From DASSUW01 sp036257565 (GTDB taxonomy: Bacteria > Actinomycetota > Thermoleophilia > Solirubrobacterales > Solirubrobacteraceae): a DNA stretch of 64,000 nt. Under the pieces are notes generated by a model. That model worked only from the letters and a program-made list of their open reading frames with translations, was not told the origin of the DNA and did no database searches. Positions 1-8,323 of this stretch are shown here, piece by piece. Each line of letters opens with the position of its first letter. Within the stretch, counting starts at the first letter, position 1. A program made the translations under genes and the position numbers. Location of the stretch: the NCBI GenBank assembly GCA_036257565.1, contig DATAFH010000056.1, positions 1 to 64,000 on the forward strand, written 5' to 3'.

Positions 1-255
1 GAAGCGCATCGGCACGGTGTGCTCCATGCGGCCGCCGCCGACGGGCTCGTCGTTGACGTACAGCGTCACCTCGCCGCCCGTGGCCGGCTTGGGCGCGTCG
101 GCGGCGAACTCCATTCGCACGTTGACGCTGCCGGTCGGCAGATCGCCCTCGGACTCCTGCTTGTACTCCTGTACGCCCACGAACGAGTAGGTGTGCTTGA
201 GCTTGCCGTCCGCCATGAAGAGCGCGAAGCCGCCGAGCGCTGCGCTCCGAACAGC
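1..255 (-). pseudogene. arylsulfatase C-terminal fragment, cut by window edge
   Basis: The minus strand encodes a segment with GGFALFMADGKLKHTYSF, PTGSVNVRMEF and GGEVTLYVNDEPVGGGRM, typical of the C-terminal beta-rich region of large bacterial arylsulfatases. The catalytic sulfatase domain should lie upstream, at higher coordinates, but homology stops near 255 and unrelated sequence follows. The end of the gene lies outside the window. It is paralogous to the longer fragment at 2054-2970, with GGHALYIKDGKLKYDYNYVG at the matching place. Without the cysteine-containing catalytic domain it cannot be an active sulfatase. The exact breakpoint is estimated by eye. Confidence 0.6.
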
Positions 256-499
256 TTCTCAGGCCCACCACTCCCGCACGCCCAGTGCTCGACAACGGGT
301 CCTGGAGCATCGTCGTCTCGAACTGCCGCACTTCCGCCACGGCGCGGTCTCCGCCACGCTCGATGAGGAAGTCCGGCGTGCTGGCTGGTCGCTCGGCCAG
401 CTTGAGCTCCGCCTGGTAGTCGGGCTCGTGCTTCCACGAGTAGCCGTACTCGTCCAGGTAGGTGGCGAAGCGCTGCTCGGCCGGGTTGAGCTGCGTCAC
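256..499 (-). pseudogene. 5' fragment of an unknown protein
   Basis: A GTG at 499 opens a frame beginning MTQLNPAEQRFATYLDEYGY, followed by a segment with TPDFLIERGGDRAVAEVRQF. After about 75 residues the frame runs into the arylsulfatase fragment in a different frame. The PDFLI...AVAEVR pattern resembles the core of restriction-endonuclease-like (PD-(D/E)xK) proteins, but this is only a motif resemblance in a short stretch. The rest of the gene appears to have been replaced at the junction near 255. I infer a gene start left over from a rearrangement. Confidence 0.4.
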
Positions 500-770
500 A
501 GCAGAGAGTGTGGCGGTCCATCCGGCGCGCTCCGGCGCTCGGCGACGGCTGCCGCTGGTGCCGCGCGCGTCCGTGTCCGCCAGGCCATGCCGGCGAATGA
601 GGACTCTGGGGAGCGCACGCCGGTACGGGCTCACGAGCACCAATAAGCAGGCGGCGTCGGCGCGCGGCGCGACCGATCCTCGCCGATCCGACACCACCCC
701 GGCCGGCGAACCCCGCAAACCAAGTTCACCTCGCCGCGGGTGCCGAACCCCGGCAGCAGGTAGCTCGCAA
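500..770. other. no recognisable gene
   Basis: This 270-bp stretch between the two broken genes and the first tRNA-derived repeat has short open frames on both strands, as expected at this GC content. None has a recognisable motif or a good ribosome binding site. It is probably scrambled island DNA. Confidence 0.5.
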
Positions 771-819
771 GATGGCGAAACCCAGACTCGAACCGGGGAC
801 ACCACGGTTTTCAGTCGTG
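771..819 (-). repeat. degenerate copy of tRNA-Phe 3' half (outer att site)
   Basis: These 49 bases match the 3' half of the tRNA-Phe gene at 20259-20331, on the same strand, with about three substitutions. They cover the T arm, variable loop and anticodon-loop part. The 5' half of a tRNA is absent, so this is not a functional tRNA. Such direct repeats are the usual trace of site-specific integration into a tRNA 3' end. The mismatches suggest that this junction is older than the one at 7647. Confidence 0.7.
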
Positions 820-821
820 GA

Positions 822-966
822 CCAGAATCTCTCTAACAGCGGCGAAATCCCTGCAAATCCGCTGGTTCTCTGGTTCTCGCGGTTGCCTGTCGGGAGCTCG
901 ATGTCCGCAAATTGCGTTCTTTTCTCGCCAGTTTGGGCACCGAGATGCGGTTCGGTGCCCAATCGG
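822..966 (-). pseudogene. possible integrase C-terminal tail remnant (outer island)
   Basis: On the minus strand this segment encodes LGTEPHLGAQTGEKRTQFAD, and the matching place beside the 7647 repeat encodes LGTKTDLGTQLQRKSSQIAN. The two stretches have nearly equal length (about 154 and 147 bp from the tRNA-derived CAGTC to a shared AATCG) and share several short blocks. GT-LG-Q tails abutting a tRNA att site are common at the end of actinobacterial tyrosine recombinases. No catalytic recombinase domain is present, so the integrase identity is inference; the homology between the two arms is seen directly. Confidence 0.35.
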
Positions 967-1030
967 GCCGGTCTCTTTGCCACACGCCGAGTGGCGCGGA
1001 GCCGTACCCGCCATCAGCCGCTCACGGCGC

Positions 1031-1993
1031 TCACCGGTGCGCGACCACCGTCGCGTGCTCGCGGTCCGCGGCGTCGAAGACAGTCCCGAAGTCGTCCTTC
1101 ATGCTGACGACGGTCCAGCCGCTCGTGCCGGCCTTCTTCAGCGCTTGCTCGGCGCCGCTGGTGTAGGCGAACTCGCGCTCCGCATCATCGTGGAGGACGA
1201 GCAGGCGAAGGCACGGCTTGTCCTGATGCTGCGCGAAGTCGAGCATCGGGATGTCGCCGTTCGAGTTCCCGCCGGCAAGCAGCGGCCGACGGCCCGTGCG
1301 GCTCCAGATCTGGATCGGCTTCTGCGGCCCGTCGTCGAGGAAGCCGAGCTCTGCCTTGCGCGTGATCGTGCCGCCCTTGTCGTCGCTCGCGTACTCGAGC
1401 ACAGTCGCACTGCCGGTCACGCGCCCAGGCGGGATGCCGAACAGCTCCTGGGTGATCGGCCGCATGAAGTCAGCGCCGCTCCCGGAGACGATGTGATTCG
1501 AGAACCCGTTCGCCTCCAGGTAGCCGAGCAGCTCGACCATCGGTGCATACGACGTAGCGAGATACCCACGGCCGAGGGTCGGGTGTTGCGCGCTGCGCAG
1601 GAACGCGTCCGACTTCGCCACGAACTCCTCGACACTGATCCCCGCATACGCGCCGGAGATGCCGCCGAGGAGGAGCTTCGCCTTCGTTTCATCACCGGCG
1701 TAGTGCTCGGCGATCGCCTTGCCGAACCAGCCGTTGTCGTGCTCGTGGGCCGCCTTCCAGGGCTGCTGGTCCCGGAGCTTGGGATCAGCCTTGGCCATCT
1801 CCGCCAGCCGGCGGACGAGGAAATCCGCCTCGACCGGGACGGGCTGCTCGCACCACAGCGTGCCGTCGGCATCGAACACGGCAATGCGCTCTTCGACCGG
1901 CACAGCGCTGGTCACCGTCTGTTCTACGAACTCGAGAATCGCCGCCTTTGCGGCGCCCTCGTTCCAGCTGGGAAGTAGCTCCTTGCCGTTCAT
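1031..1993 (-). CDS. HAD-superfamily hydrolase
   Basis: A 320-residue cytosolic protein of the haloacid dehalogenase superfamily. Motif I is visible as AVFDADGTLW near residue 40, carrying the nucleophile Asp and the DxDGT pattern. The region HIVSGSGADFMRP gives motif II, and LLAGGNSNGDIPML gives the metal-binding motif with GNxxGD. The layout is that of phosphoserine-phosphatase-like HADs, so a phosphomonoesterase is likely; the substrate cannot be read. The ATG at 1993 has AAAGGAG ahead of it. It lies downstream of a truncated arylsulfatase on the same strand, separated by a strong hairpin. The downstream end is close to the outer tRNA-derived repeat. Confidence 0.75.
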   Translation of the reverse strand: MNGKELLPSWNEGAAKAAILEFVEQTVTSAVPVEERIAVFDADGTLWCEQPVPVEADFLVRRLAEMAKADPKLRDQQPWKAAHEHDNGWFGKAIAEHYAGDETKAKLLLGGISGAYAGISVEEFVAKSDAFLRSAQHPTLGRGYLATSYAPMVELLGYLEANGFSNHIVSGSGADFMRPITQELFGIPPGRVTGSATVLEYASDDKGGTITRKAELGFLDDGPQKPIQIWSRTGRRPLLAGGNSNGDIPMLDFAQHQDKPCLRLLVLHDDAEREFAYTSGAEQALKKAGTSGWTVVSMKDDFGTVFDAADREHATVVAHR

Positions 1994-2014
1994 GATCCGG
2001 TCTCCTTTTCCCGA

Positions 2015-2038
2015 GGGCGCGGGCTCTGGCCCGCGCCC
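2015..2038 (-). terminator. 10-bp GC hairpin between sulfatase remnant and HAD gene
   Basis: GGGCGCGGGC (2015-2024) and GCCCGCGCCC (2029-2038) form a perfect 10-bp stem with a TCTG loop. There is no clear T tract on the minus strand. It lies after the sulfatase stop and before the HAD ribosome binding site, so it could terminate or attenuate transcription. Confidence 0.45.
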
Positions 2039-2053
2039 CCGAATTCCTGATCG

Positions 2054-2970
2054 TCAGTCGCGCGCGAACGCGGCCGCAACCTCCTTCTCGCGGTCGACAA
2101 ACGACTCGCCGGAGACGTTGACGATCACCTTCTGGATCGTCCCGCCGACGAACGCCCACGGCGCATCGCCGGGGTAGTCGTCGGTGACCGGCTCGCCCCC
2201 ATCGCGGCCGATGTTGAGGCCCTCACCGGCGAGCGCGAACTTGCCGGGCTGGGTCTTGATCTTCGCCTCGCCGACCTTCTCCTTGTTGAAGTAGAGGCTT
2301 AGGGTGCCCGTGGTCGGCATCCCGTCGCCCTCCTTCTCGAACGAGGCCGAGAGGCGAACGTCACCGGTCGGGATCGGCTTCTCGGACTCGACGTACTGGT
2401 CCTCGATGCCGACGTAGTTGTAGTCGTACTTGAGCTTGCCGTCCTTGATGTACAGGGCGTGGCCGCCGAAGCGGCACCCGTGCGCGAACAGCACGCCCCC
2501 GGCGTCCTTCGTGTCGATCGTGACGTCGGCCGAGATCCCGTAGTTGCGGTTGCGGACGTTCACCGCAACCGACTCCGGCACCTCCGCGCAGCCCGGGTAG
2601 TAGGTGTACTGGTCGCGCGGCTTCGAGACCTGCGGTCGCGCCGTCCCTAGCATCTCCAGCGCGTTCCGAGACTCCAGCGGCAGGGCGTTGTACTTGCCCG
2701 CCTCCGACCACCACAGCGCGACTAGCTCGGCCAGCTTGTCCGGCTCCTTCTCGGCCAGGTCGTGACACTCGCTCGGGTCGGTCTCGGTGTTGAACAGCTC
2801 CCACCGCTGCGTCGCGAACTCCGCCCACGCATCCGGCATCGCGGGCGTCACCGACGCGGCCTTGTAGCCGTCGTGGTAGATCCCGCGGGTACCGAGCATC
2901 GAGTAGAACTGCGTCTCCCTGCCCGGTGCCTTCTCATCGTCGAAGGTCGCTTTGAAGCTTGCCGACAGGC
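2054..2970 (-). pseudogene. arylsulfatase, 5'-truncated
   Basis: Roughly 300 residues of the C-terminal half of a large arylsulfatase are intact: SFKATFDDEKAPGRETQFYS, MLGTRGIYHDGYKAAS, WELFNTETDPSECHDLA and a long C-terminal domain ending at 2054. Family members are usually about 750-800 residues, with the metal site and the formylglycine cysteine (CxPxR) in the missing N-terminal half. Homology begins near 2970. The sequence further upstream (the frame stays open to 3043) is unrelated and soon overlaps the next gene on the other strand. I infer loss of the catalytic domain by recombination, so no sulfatase activity is expected. Confidence 0.75.
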
Positions 2971-3015
2971 GAGTCGTGACGAGAGAATGGATCGGCCCGG
3001 CGGCGGGCCATTCCC

Positions 3016-3915
3016 GTGTCGACACCCCGTAACGCACCCCCACCCCGCGACGACGACGGCTCTGAATCCGCGATCAGCGCCGTCGCGCGGCTCGCTTCGG
3101 GCGCCGTCAGGCTGGCGCTGCGACCGGCCACCGAGGCGGTCGTGGTCGTGGGTCATGTCGAGCGGCGCGCGCGGGCGGCGGCCGGGGAGATGGCCGGGCA
3201 GGTCGCGGTGGCTGTCGTTGATGGGGTGGTCGCGTCCCCGTACGCCGAGCGGGTCGTCGACCACGTGCTGGACAGCCCGCTCGCCGAGCACGCCGTCGGG
3301 CGAGCGCTGAGCGGGCGACTGGTCGACGCCACCGCGCGCGACATGGCGGAGCTCGTGGATCGCGTGCTCGCCGACGGGAGCGCCGAGGAGCTGGCCGAGC
3401 GCATGCTCGAGCGTCCCGAGATCGGGCAGATCGCCGCACGGCTGCTCGAGAGTCCCGGCACCGAGCGGTTCGTCGCCCAAGTCCTGGACAGCCCGGGCGC
3501 CGACCAGCTCGTCGCGCGCGCGCTTGACAGCCCGCGCGTCGAGCGCCTCCTCGATGACGCGCTCGCGAGCGCGGGGATGGAGCGATTGGTCGCACGGATC
3601 GTGGAGAGCCCGGCGATGGAGCGCACCGTCGGGCAGGTGATCGGGAGCCGGCTGTTCGACCAGCTGGTCGTGCGTCTGCTCGAGAGCGAGGAGTTGTGGC
3701 TGCTCGTCGACGAGATCGCCCAGAGTCCGGCGGTGACCGACGCGATCACACAGCAGAGCCTTGGCTTCGCCGACGAGGTGGCCGACGAGGTCAACGTGCG
3801 CACGCGACGGGCCGACGCGATCGCCGAGCGCATCGCGCGCCGGCTGCTGCATCGCCGCGCTCGCGTCGAACCGCCGCCGCCATCGCCACCGCCGTCGGCG
3901 GTGCACGCGCCATGA
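3016..3915 (+). CDS. 13-residue tandem-repeat helical protein, unknown function
   Basis: A 299-residue protein without a recognised family. Residues about 74-247 are built from roughly a dozen near-regular 13-residue units of the form SPxxERLVAxxLD, for example SPGTERFVAQVLD, SPGADQLVARALD, SPRVERLLDDALA and SPAMERTVGQVIG. This periodicity predicts short amphipathic helices capped by Ser-Pro turns. The C terminus is basic and then proline rich. GTG at 3016 is taken as start. Its stop overlaps the start of the RDD membrane protein (ATGA), so the two are translationally coupled and probably act together, perhaps at the membrane. Its upstream region abuts the truncated arylsulfatase, so the native promoter may be lost. 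Confidence 0.7.
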   Translation: MSTPRNAPPPRDDDGSESAISAVARLASGAVRLALRPATEAVVVVGHVERRARAAAGEMAGQVAVAVVDGVVASPYAERVVDHVLDSPLAEHAVGRALSGRLVDATARDMAELVDRVLADGSAEELAERMLERPEIGQIAARLLESPGTERFVAQVLDSPGADQLVARALDSPRVERLLDDALASAGMERLVARIVESPAMERTVGQVIGSRLFDQLVVRLLESEELWLLVDEIAQSPAVTDAITQQSLGFADEVADEVNVRTRRADAIAERIARRLLHRRARVEPPPPSPPPSAVHAP

Positions 3916-4571
3916 CCGAGCCGAGCCCCAGCGCGCCGCGCCGCGGCGAACTGCCACCGCCGCGCATCGTGGACACGGGGAACGGCGCGGGAGAGCGCGC
4001 GGCGGCGGCCCACGCGATCGCTGAGACGAAGGCGCAGGCAGCCGCCTCCGCGCGCCTGTACGTGCCCCACGCCACCGAGCACGGGGCAGCCGACTACACG
4101 GGCTTGGTGACGCGCGCCATCGCGTTCGGCGTCGACGCACTGATCATCGATGTCATTGCCGCGGGCGTCGCCGCGATCGTCGCGCTCGCGCTGAACCTCT
4201 TCCAGGTCCCGGAAAAGGTCGACTCGGCGCTGATCGCGATCGGGGCCGTGGCGCTCGTCCTGTGGGGCGCGGCGTACTTCGTGACGTTCTGGTCCACGAC
4301 TGGCCAGACGCCCGGCGCGCGCGTCATGCGCTTCCGCGTGCTCGCGCCCGGCGCCGACGGCGGACGCATCGGCCCCAAGCGCGCGATCGTCCGGCTGATC
4401 GGCATGGTGCTCGCCGCGATCCCGCTGCTGGCGGGCTACTTCATGGTGCTCTTCGACGATCGCCGCCGCGGCCTGCACGACTACCTCGCCGGCACCGTCG
4501 TGATCGACGCGCCGGACACCGAGACACCCGTCCGCCGCCGGCGCGCGCACCCGCGGCCGCCGGCGGTCTGA
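3912..4571 (+). CDS. RDD-family membrane protein
   Basis: A 219-residue protein with an N-terminal cytosolic segment of about 60 residues and then the RDD domain. The first helix carries the Arg and Asp residues (VTRAIAFGVDALIIDVIAAG), the second is IAIGAVALVLWGAAYFVTFW, the TPGARVMRFRV motif follows, and the last helix is LIGMVLAAIPLLAGYFMVLF followed by DDRRRGLHDYLAGT. RDD proteins are integral membrane proteins of mostly unknown function; some act as ion antiporters. The ATG at 3912 overlaps the stop of the repeat protein, which fixes the start and suggests a two-gene operon. Confidence 0.85.
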   Translation: MTEPSPSAPRRGELPPPRIVDTGNGAGERAAAAHAIAETKAQAAASARLYVPHATEHGAADYTGLVTRAIAFGVDALIIDVIAAGVAAIVALALNLFQVPEKVDSALIAIGAVALVLWGAAYFVTFWSTTGQTPGARVMRFRVLAPGADGGRIGPKRAIVRLIGMVLAAIPLLAGYFMVLFDDRRRGLHDYLAGTVVIDAPDTETPVRRRRAHPRPPAV

Positions 4572-4761
4572 CGCGCCGCGGGCGAGCCCCGTGGCTCAGG
4601 TGGAGCCCGGCAGCTCTTGAAGGGCGGACCTAACCTGGACGCCGACGGGGTTCCGGCACGACCGCATCGAGGCCGAGAAGGACTTTTGGGCCGCCGCGGA
4701 CCGCACTGACGCCGTCTCGCTCCACGTCGACCACGCGCTTTCCGCAGGCGCGCGCGAGGAC

Positions 4762-5801
4762 GTGCGTCATCTCTCGGTGAGCCTCGATATTGCCGCGCTC
4801 CTGAGAGACGACGGGTTTGCGCAGCGTGCCCGCGAGACGCTCGAGCGATACCGCCGTCCCGGGGCCGTGCTCATCCCGGCCCACGCCGCCACCGCAGCTC
4901 TGGAGGCGCTGGTCCGCGGCGTTTGGGACGACGTCCCGGTCCATGCCATCCCGCTCGGGGCTTTGCCGGGGCTAGTCCGCGAGGTGGTGGCTGCGGCCGA
5001 CCACGTGCTCATCGTCGACGATGTCGTTATTTCGGGGCAGACACTCTTCGGGCTGCGCGCGCGCGTGTACGACGTGTCCCAGGCGATCGGTCGGGGCATC
5101 CGGGTCTGGGGATTCGTTCCGGTCGCGCGGCCCCCGTCGCTGCAGGAGTGGAGGCGGCTACGCCAGCGCTACATGTACGTGAGCGACAACGGGCTCGAGC
5201 ACTCGCTGCACTGCGCCCAGGAACTGGAGCTCCCGCCGCCGGGGACGGGGCACTGCCCGTGGTGCCGCGAGCACGTGCTGCTTCAGCGGACGTTCGAGGC
5301 GCTCGAGGGTCTGGCCCTGGACCGTGCCCGAGAGCGCGAGACTGTATTGCGCTCTACACCGCTGATGCCGCCGCTCACGCCCGGCGGCGTCTCCGACGAA
5401 CTGGCGTCAATCGAGGCCATCGTTGGCGACTTGCGCCCGCGCGCTGCATTCGCCGCGATGGCCGCGCAGGGGCAGCACATCAAGAACTGGCTCAACAGCC
5501 ACCGCCAGGTTGCCGAGTTGGTCTACTTTGACGTGGAGCTGCTGCTCAGCGCAGTCTTCGACGCGGCGATGTTCGGCGGCCTGATGCGCACGCTCGACGC
5601 GCGCAACGTGCGGGCCCGACCCGCGAGATCGACTTGGCCGCTGCCATGCAGGGCAAGGAGTGGCCTCCCGGGATGTTGGCCGAACTCGCGATCGCGGCCG
5701 CCGAGGGCAAACTGCCGGCTTCCGGCGTCCTGCGGTACCTCGAAGGCACCGACGATGACGGGCTTCTCGGGCTGTTCCGGGCGCTGGCGCAGCGGTCCTG
5801 A
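4762..5801 (+). pseudogene. phosphoribosyltransferase-like protein, frameshifted
   Basis: The first frame encodes GAVLIPAHAATAALEALV and then DHVLIVDDVVISGQTLFGL, which matches the PRPP-binding motif of type I phosphoribosyltransferases (acidic pair followed by a G/S-rich turn). A CPWCREH segment with two cysteines follows near residue 172. Near 5605-5625 the coding potential moves to another frame, GPTREIDLAAAMQGKEWPP, which continues to LFRALAQRS and a stop at 5801. Joined, the protein is about 345 residues. The frame is open from 4621 without an earlier start codon, so the 5' end may also be damaged. ThyX-like follows 22 nt later, suggesting a nucleotide-related pair. A sequencing error cannot be excluded. 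Confidence 0.6.
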
Positions 5802-5823
5802 GGACGGGACGGACCCTGCAATC

Positions 5824-7447
5824 ATGCCCCCGGTGATCTCGCCTGTCGAGGACTTCAGCGCGGCGGAGCGTGAGCGGCTGCGGTCGCACTTCAGCAACCT
5901 CGACGAGCCGGTGTTCGCGCTGGTCGGCCTTCCGGAGACGGTGAAGGCGGCTCTCTTTGCGCGCTACTCGCGTTACCCCGGCACCCTGCGGCGACTGTTC
6001 CTCGACGAGTTCGCCGATGACGTGGCCCCTATCAGCAACCGCGCTGGCACCGGAGAGGGCGCCCGGGCGGGTGCGCTGTTCCAGCGGGTGTTCGTCGGCG
6101 ACGGCGACGACTCGGTCGCGCAGCTGGGCGGCGCGCATATCGCGTGCGAGTACGTGTCCAACATCATGACCAAGGTGCTCGAGCGGCCGCGCTTGGGCGC
6201 CTATCTCGAGCAGAGCACCCGGTACATTGCCTACGACGCGCCGGTCAGGGGCTTCGGCTACCGCTACTACCGCGATCCGCAGCTCGGGCGCGGCTACGAG
6301 GAGGCGATGGAGTTCCTCTTCGAGACTTACGCCGCGATATTGCCGCGTGTGGAAGCGTGGGCGCACGAGCGGTTCCAGGCCAGAGCTGAAGACCCGCCCG
6401 CCGCGCACGCTCGCGCCGTGCGCGCCAAGACGCTCGATCTGATCCGGGGGGTCCTCCCGGCCGCCTCGCTGTCGCATGTCGGGATCTTCGCGACGGGTCA
6501 GAGCTACGAGCAACTGATCCTGCACCTGCTCGCGCATCCTCTGCCCGAGGCGCAGCGGTACGGACGCATGGTGCTCGAGGCGGTGCGGGCGGTCATCCCG
6601 TCGTTCGTCGCCCGGGTAGATGGTGCTGACCGCGGCGGCGCCTGGGTCGAGTACCTGCAGAGGCGGGAGGCCACGACGCGCGACATCGCGGATCGCCTCG
6701 GGCTCCGTGCCTCGGCTGAGGACCGCGACACGCCAAGCGTACGGCTGCTGCGCGTCGCGGGCGACGAGCGCGATGCGCTCGCGGCGTTGGTATTCGAAGC
6801 GAGCGCGTTGGGTGAGGCGGAGACCCTCGCCGGGCTTGACGACCTCGCGGAACACGAGCGCGCCGTCCTCTTCGCCCGCCTGATGGGTGACAGGACCAAC
6901 CGGCGACACCGCCCTGGGCGCGGGCTGGAGACCCTCCACTACCGCTTCGAGATCGTTTCCGACTACGGAGCATTCCGCGACCTGCAGCGCCACCGCATGC
7001 TGACAGTCCAATGGCAGGTGCTCCGGTCCCGGACTCGGAGCCGACGTCCCCGCGGAGTTGGACGACGCCGGCGCTGGCGACGACTACCGTCGCGCGCTCG
7101 AGCGTTCGGCCGCTGCCTATGACGCGCTGGCTGAGGACGGCCACGGCATGGCGGCGTCGTATGCCGTCTGCCTTGCCTTCCGAATCCGCTACGTGCTCGA
7201 GCTAAATGCGCGAGAGGCGATGCACCTCATCGAACTCCGCTCCGGCCGAGAGGGCCATCCAACCTACCGTGCATTTGCGCACGAGATGCACCGGCTGATT
7301 GGCGAGGTTCACCCGTTGGTAGCCGGCGCCATGCGCCACCTCGACGCCGAAACCGAGCCACGGCTCGAGCGCATGCTCTCCGAACTGCGCACTGAGCACC
7401 GCAGCGGCGGACGGAGCGCTGGCGGCGGACTTACGGCCGCCGAGTGA
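5824..7447 (+). pseudogene. two-domain ThyX-like flavin-dependent thymidylate synthase, frameshifted
   Basis: From the ATG at 5824 the frame encodes a long ThyX-like protein. The first half has CEYVSNIMTKVLERP and YLEQSTRYIAYD; the second has RFEIVSDYGAFRDLQRHRML, matching the RHR core of the ThyX signature. Coding moves to another frame between about 7014 and 7030 and continues with GPGLGADVPAELDDAGAG, LNAREAMHLIELRSGREGHP and AHEMHRLIGEVHPLVAGAM to the stop at 7447. Repaired, the protein is about 540 residues, the length of the duplicated ThyX-like family rather than the 220-250 of canonical ThyX. ThyX makes dTMP from dUMP with FAD and methylenetetrahydrofolate; this variant may differ. With one frameshift, activity is doubtful. 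Confidence 0.7.
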
Positions 7448-7548
7448 TCGCTCCGGTGGGCGTCTAGCCCCTCCTTCGGTGCGGCCAGCCATCTCGGCCG
7501 GCGTCCTGGCTGCTTCTCCGAGCCCCGCAACCCTCAAGTAGCCTCAAG

Positions 7549-7570
7549 AAAAAGGAGACAAAAAGGAGAC
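7549..7570. repeat. tandem 11-bp direct repeats near att site
   Basis: AAAAAGGAGAC occurs twice in immediate succession (7549-7559 and 7560-7570), about 75 bp from the tRNA-derived repeat at 7647. A-rich direct repeats beside an attachment site resemble arm-type integrase or excisionase binding sites. That role is inferred. Confidence 0.45.
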
Positions 7571-7646
7571 GGCGGCCGAAAAATGCGCTCGGCCCTCCGG
7601 CCTCGCCGCGCCGCCGCGACGAAAAAGGGTAGTGATTTCCAGGGCC

Positions 7647-7698
7647 GTTTCCGATGGCGAGACCCGGACTCGAACCGGGGACACCACGATTTTCAGTC
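7647..7698 (-). repeat. exact 52-bp copy of tRNA-Phe 3' half and flank (inner att site)
   Basis: Bases 7647-7698 are identical to 20251-20302, covering 8 bp downstream of the tRNA gene and 44 nt of the tRNA up to the anticodon region. Identity is lost on the 5' side of the tRNA, where the sequence continues as integrase-tail-like DNA. This is the expected direct repeat for an element integrated at the tRNA-Phe 3' end, delimiting an inner island of about 12.5 kb. Confidence 0.85.
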
Positions 7699-7717
7699 CT
7701 GAGACCAAACCTCTCTA

Positions 7718-7845
7718 ACTGGGCCAAAAAGGCCTGCAATCGAGCGGCTTCTGGTTGGTAGCCCTAGGGAAGCAGAAGTTGGCTATTTGCGAACTTTTGC
7801 GTTGCAGTTGGGTACCCAGATCAGTTTTGGTACCCAATCGACGCC
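7718..7845 (-). pseudogene. possible integrase C-terminal tail remnant (inner junction)
   Basis: The minus strand encodes LGTKTDLGTQLQRKSSQIAN ending at a stop near 7718, homologous to the tail beside the outer repeat at 822-966. No upstream recombinase core is found; 200 bp further on lies a broken glycosyltransferase gene. I interpret it as the last residues of a tyrosine recombinase that used the neighbouring att site, the rest having been deleted. Motif length is short, so confidence is limited. Confidence 0.35.
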
Positions 7846-8029
7846 GATGGCCGCGACGTCGCCCCGTGAACGCCAGACCGCGTGTGCGACTCGGAGTCCC
7901 CGCCGCATCGTGCAGTGCGCCGGTCAATCACGATGTCGGTGTGCGCTCTGACGATCGCGCGCGTCGCACGCGCGCGCGTAGCGATCGCATCCGGCGCAAG
8001 GGAGGAGCAAGCGCCGTCTGGCACGCGCT

Positions 8030-8200
8030 CCCGTTCACGTCTACCCCGTGGGTGCGGAACAGCGCGAGCCCCTCGCGCGTCGCGTGACCGGCAAGCCAGC
8101 GCGACTCGATGCCATGGCCGCGCAGCGCCAGCGAGAGGCGCAGCGCCCCGAGCTGCGCGCCGCCCGGCTCGAGCACCGCGATCACGCGCGCCACTCGCAT
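8030..8200 (-). pseudogene. glycosyltransferase N-terminal fragment
   Basis: From ATG 8200 the minus strand encodes MRVARVIAVLEPGGAQLGAL, then RLSLALRGHGIESRWLAG and EGLALFRTHGVDV. The LEPGGAQLGALRLSLAL pattern is the N-terminal nucleotide-fold start of family 4 glycosyltransferases, which are normally 350-400 residues. After about 56 residues the similarity ends and low-complexity arginine-rich translation follows toward the att repeat. The gene is truncated at its 3' side. Confidence 0.55.
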
Positions 8201-8323
8201 CGGCCTGCACGCTAGGCGCCGGCGATCCGCACGTTGTGAAAATGGTTGGTCCTGGCGCGTGTGGCCGGCTAGACCGGCGCGACGTGTTCACCCCGCGCGC
8301 CGCAGACGGTTGTCCTGGCCGAC

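Noticed and set aside
7647..7719. A second tRNA-Phe gene
   Set aside because: Only the 3' half matches; the 5' half and acceptor pairing are absent, so it is an att-type duplicate.
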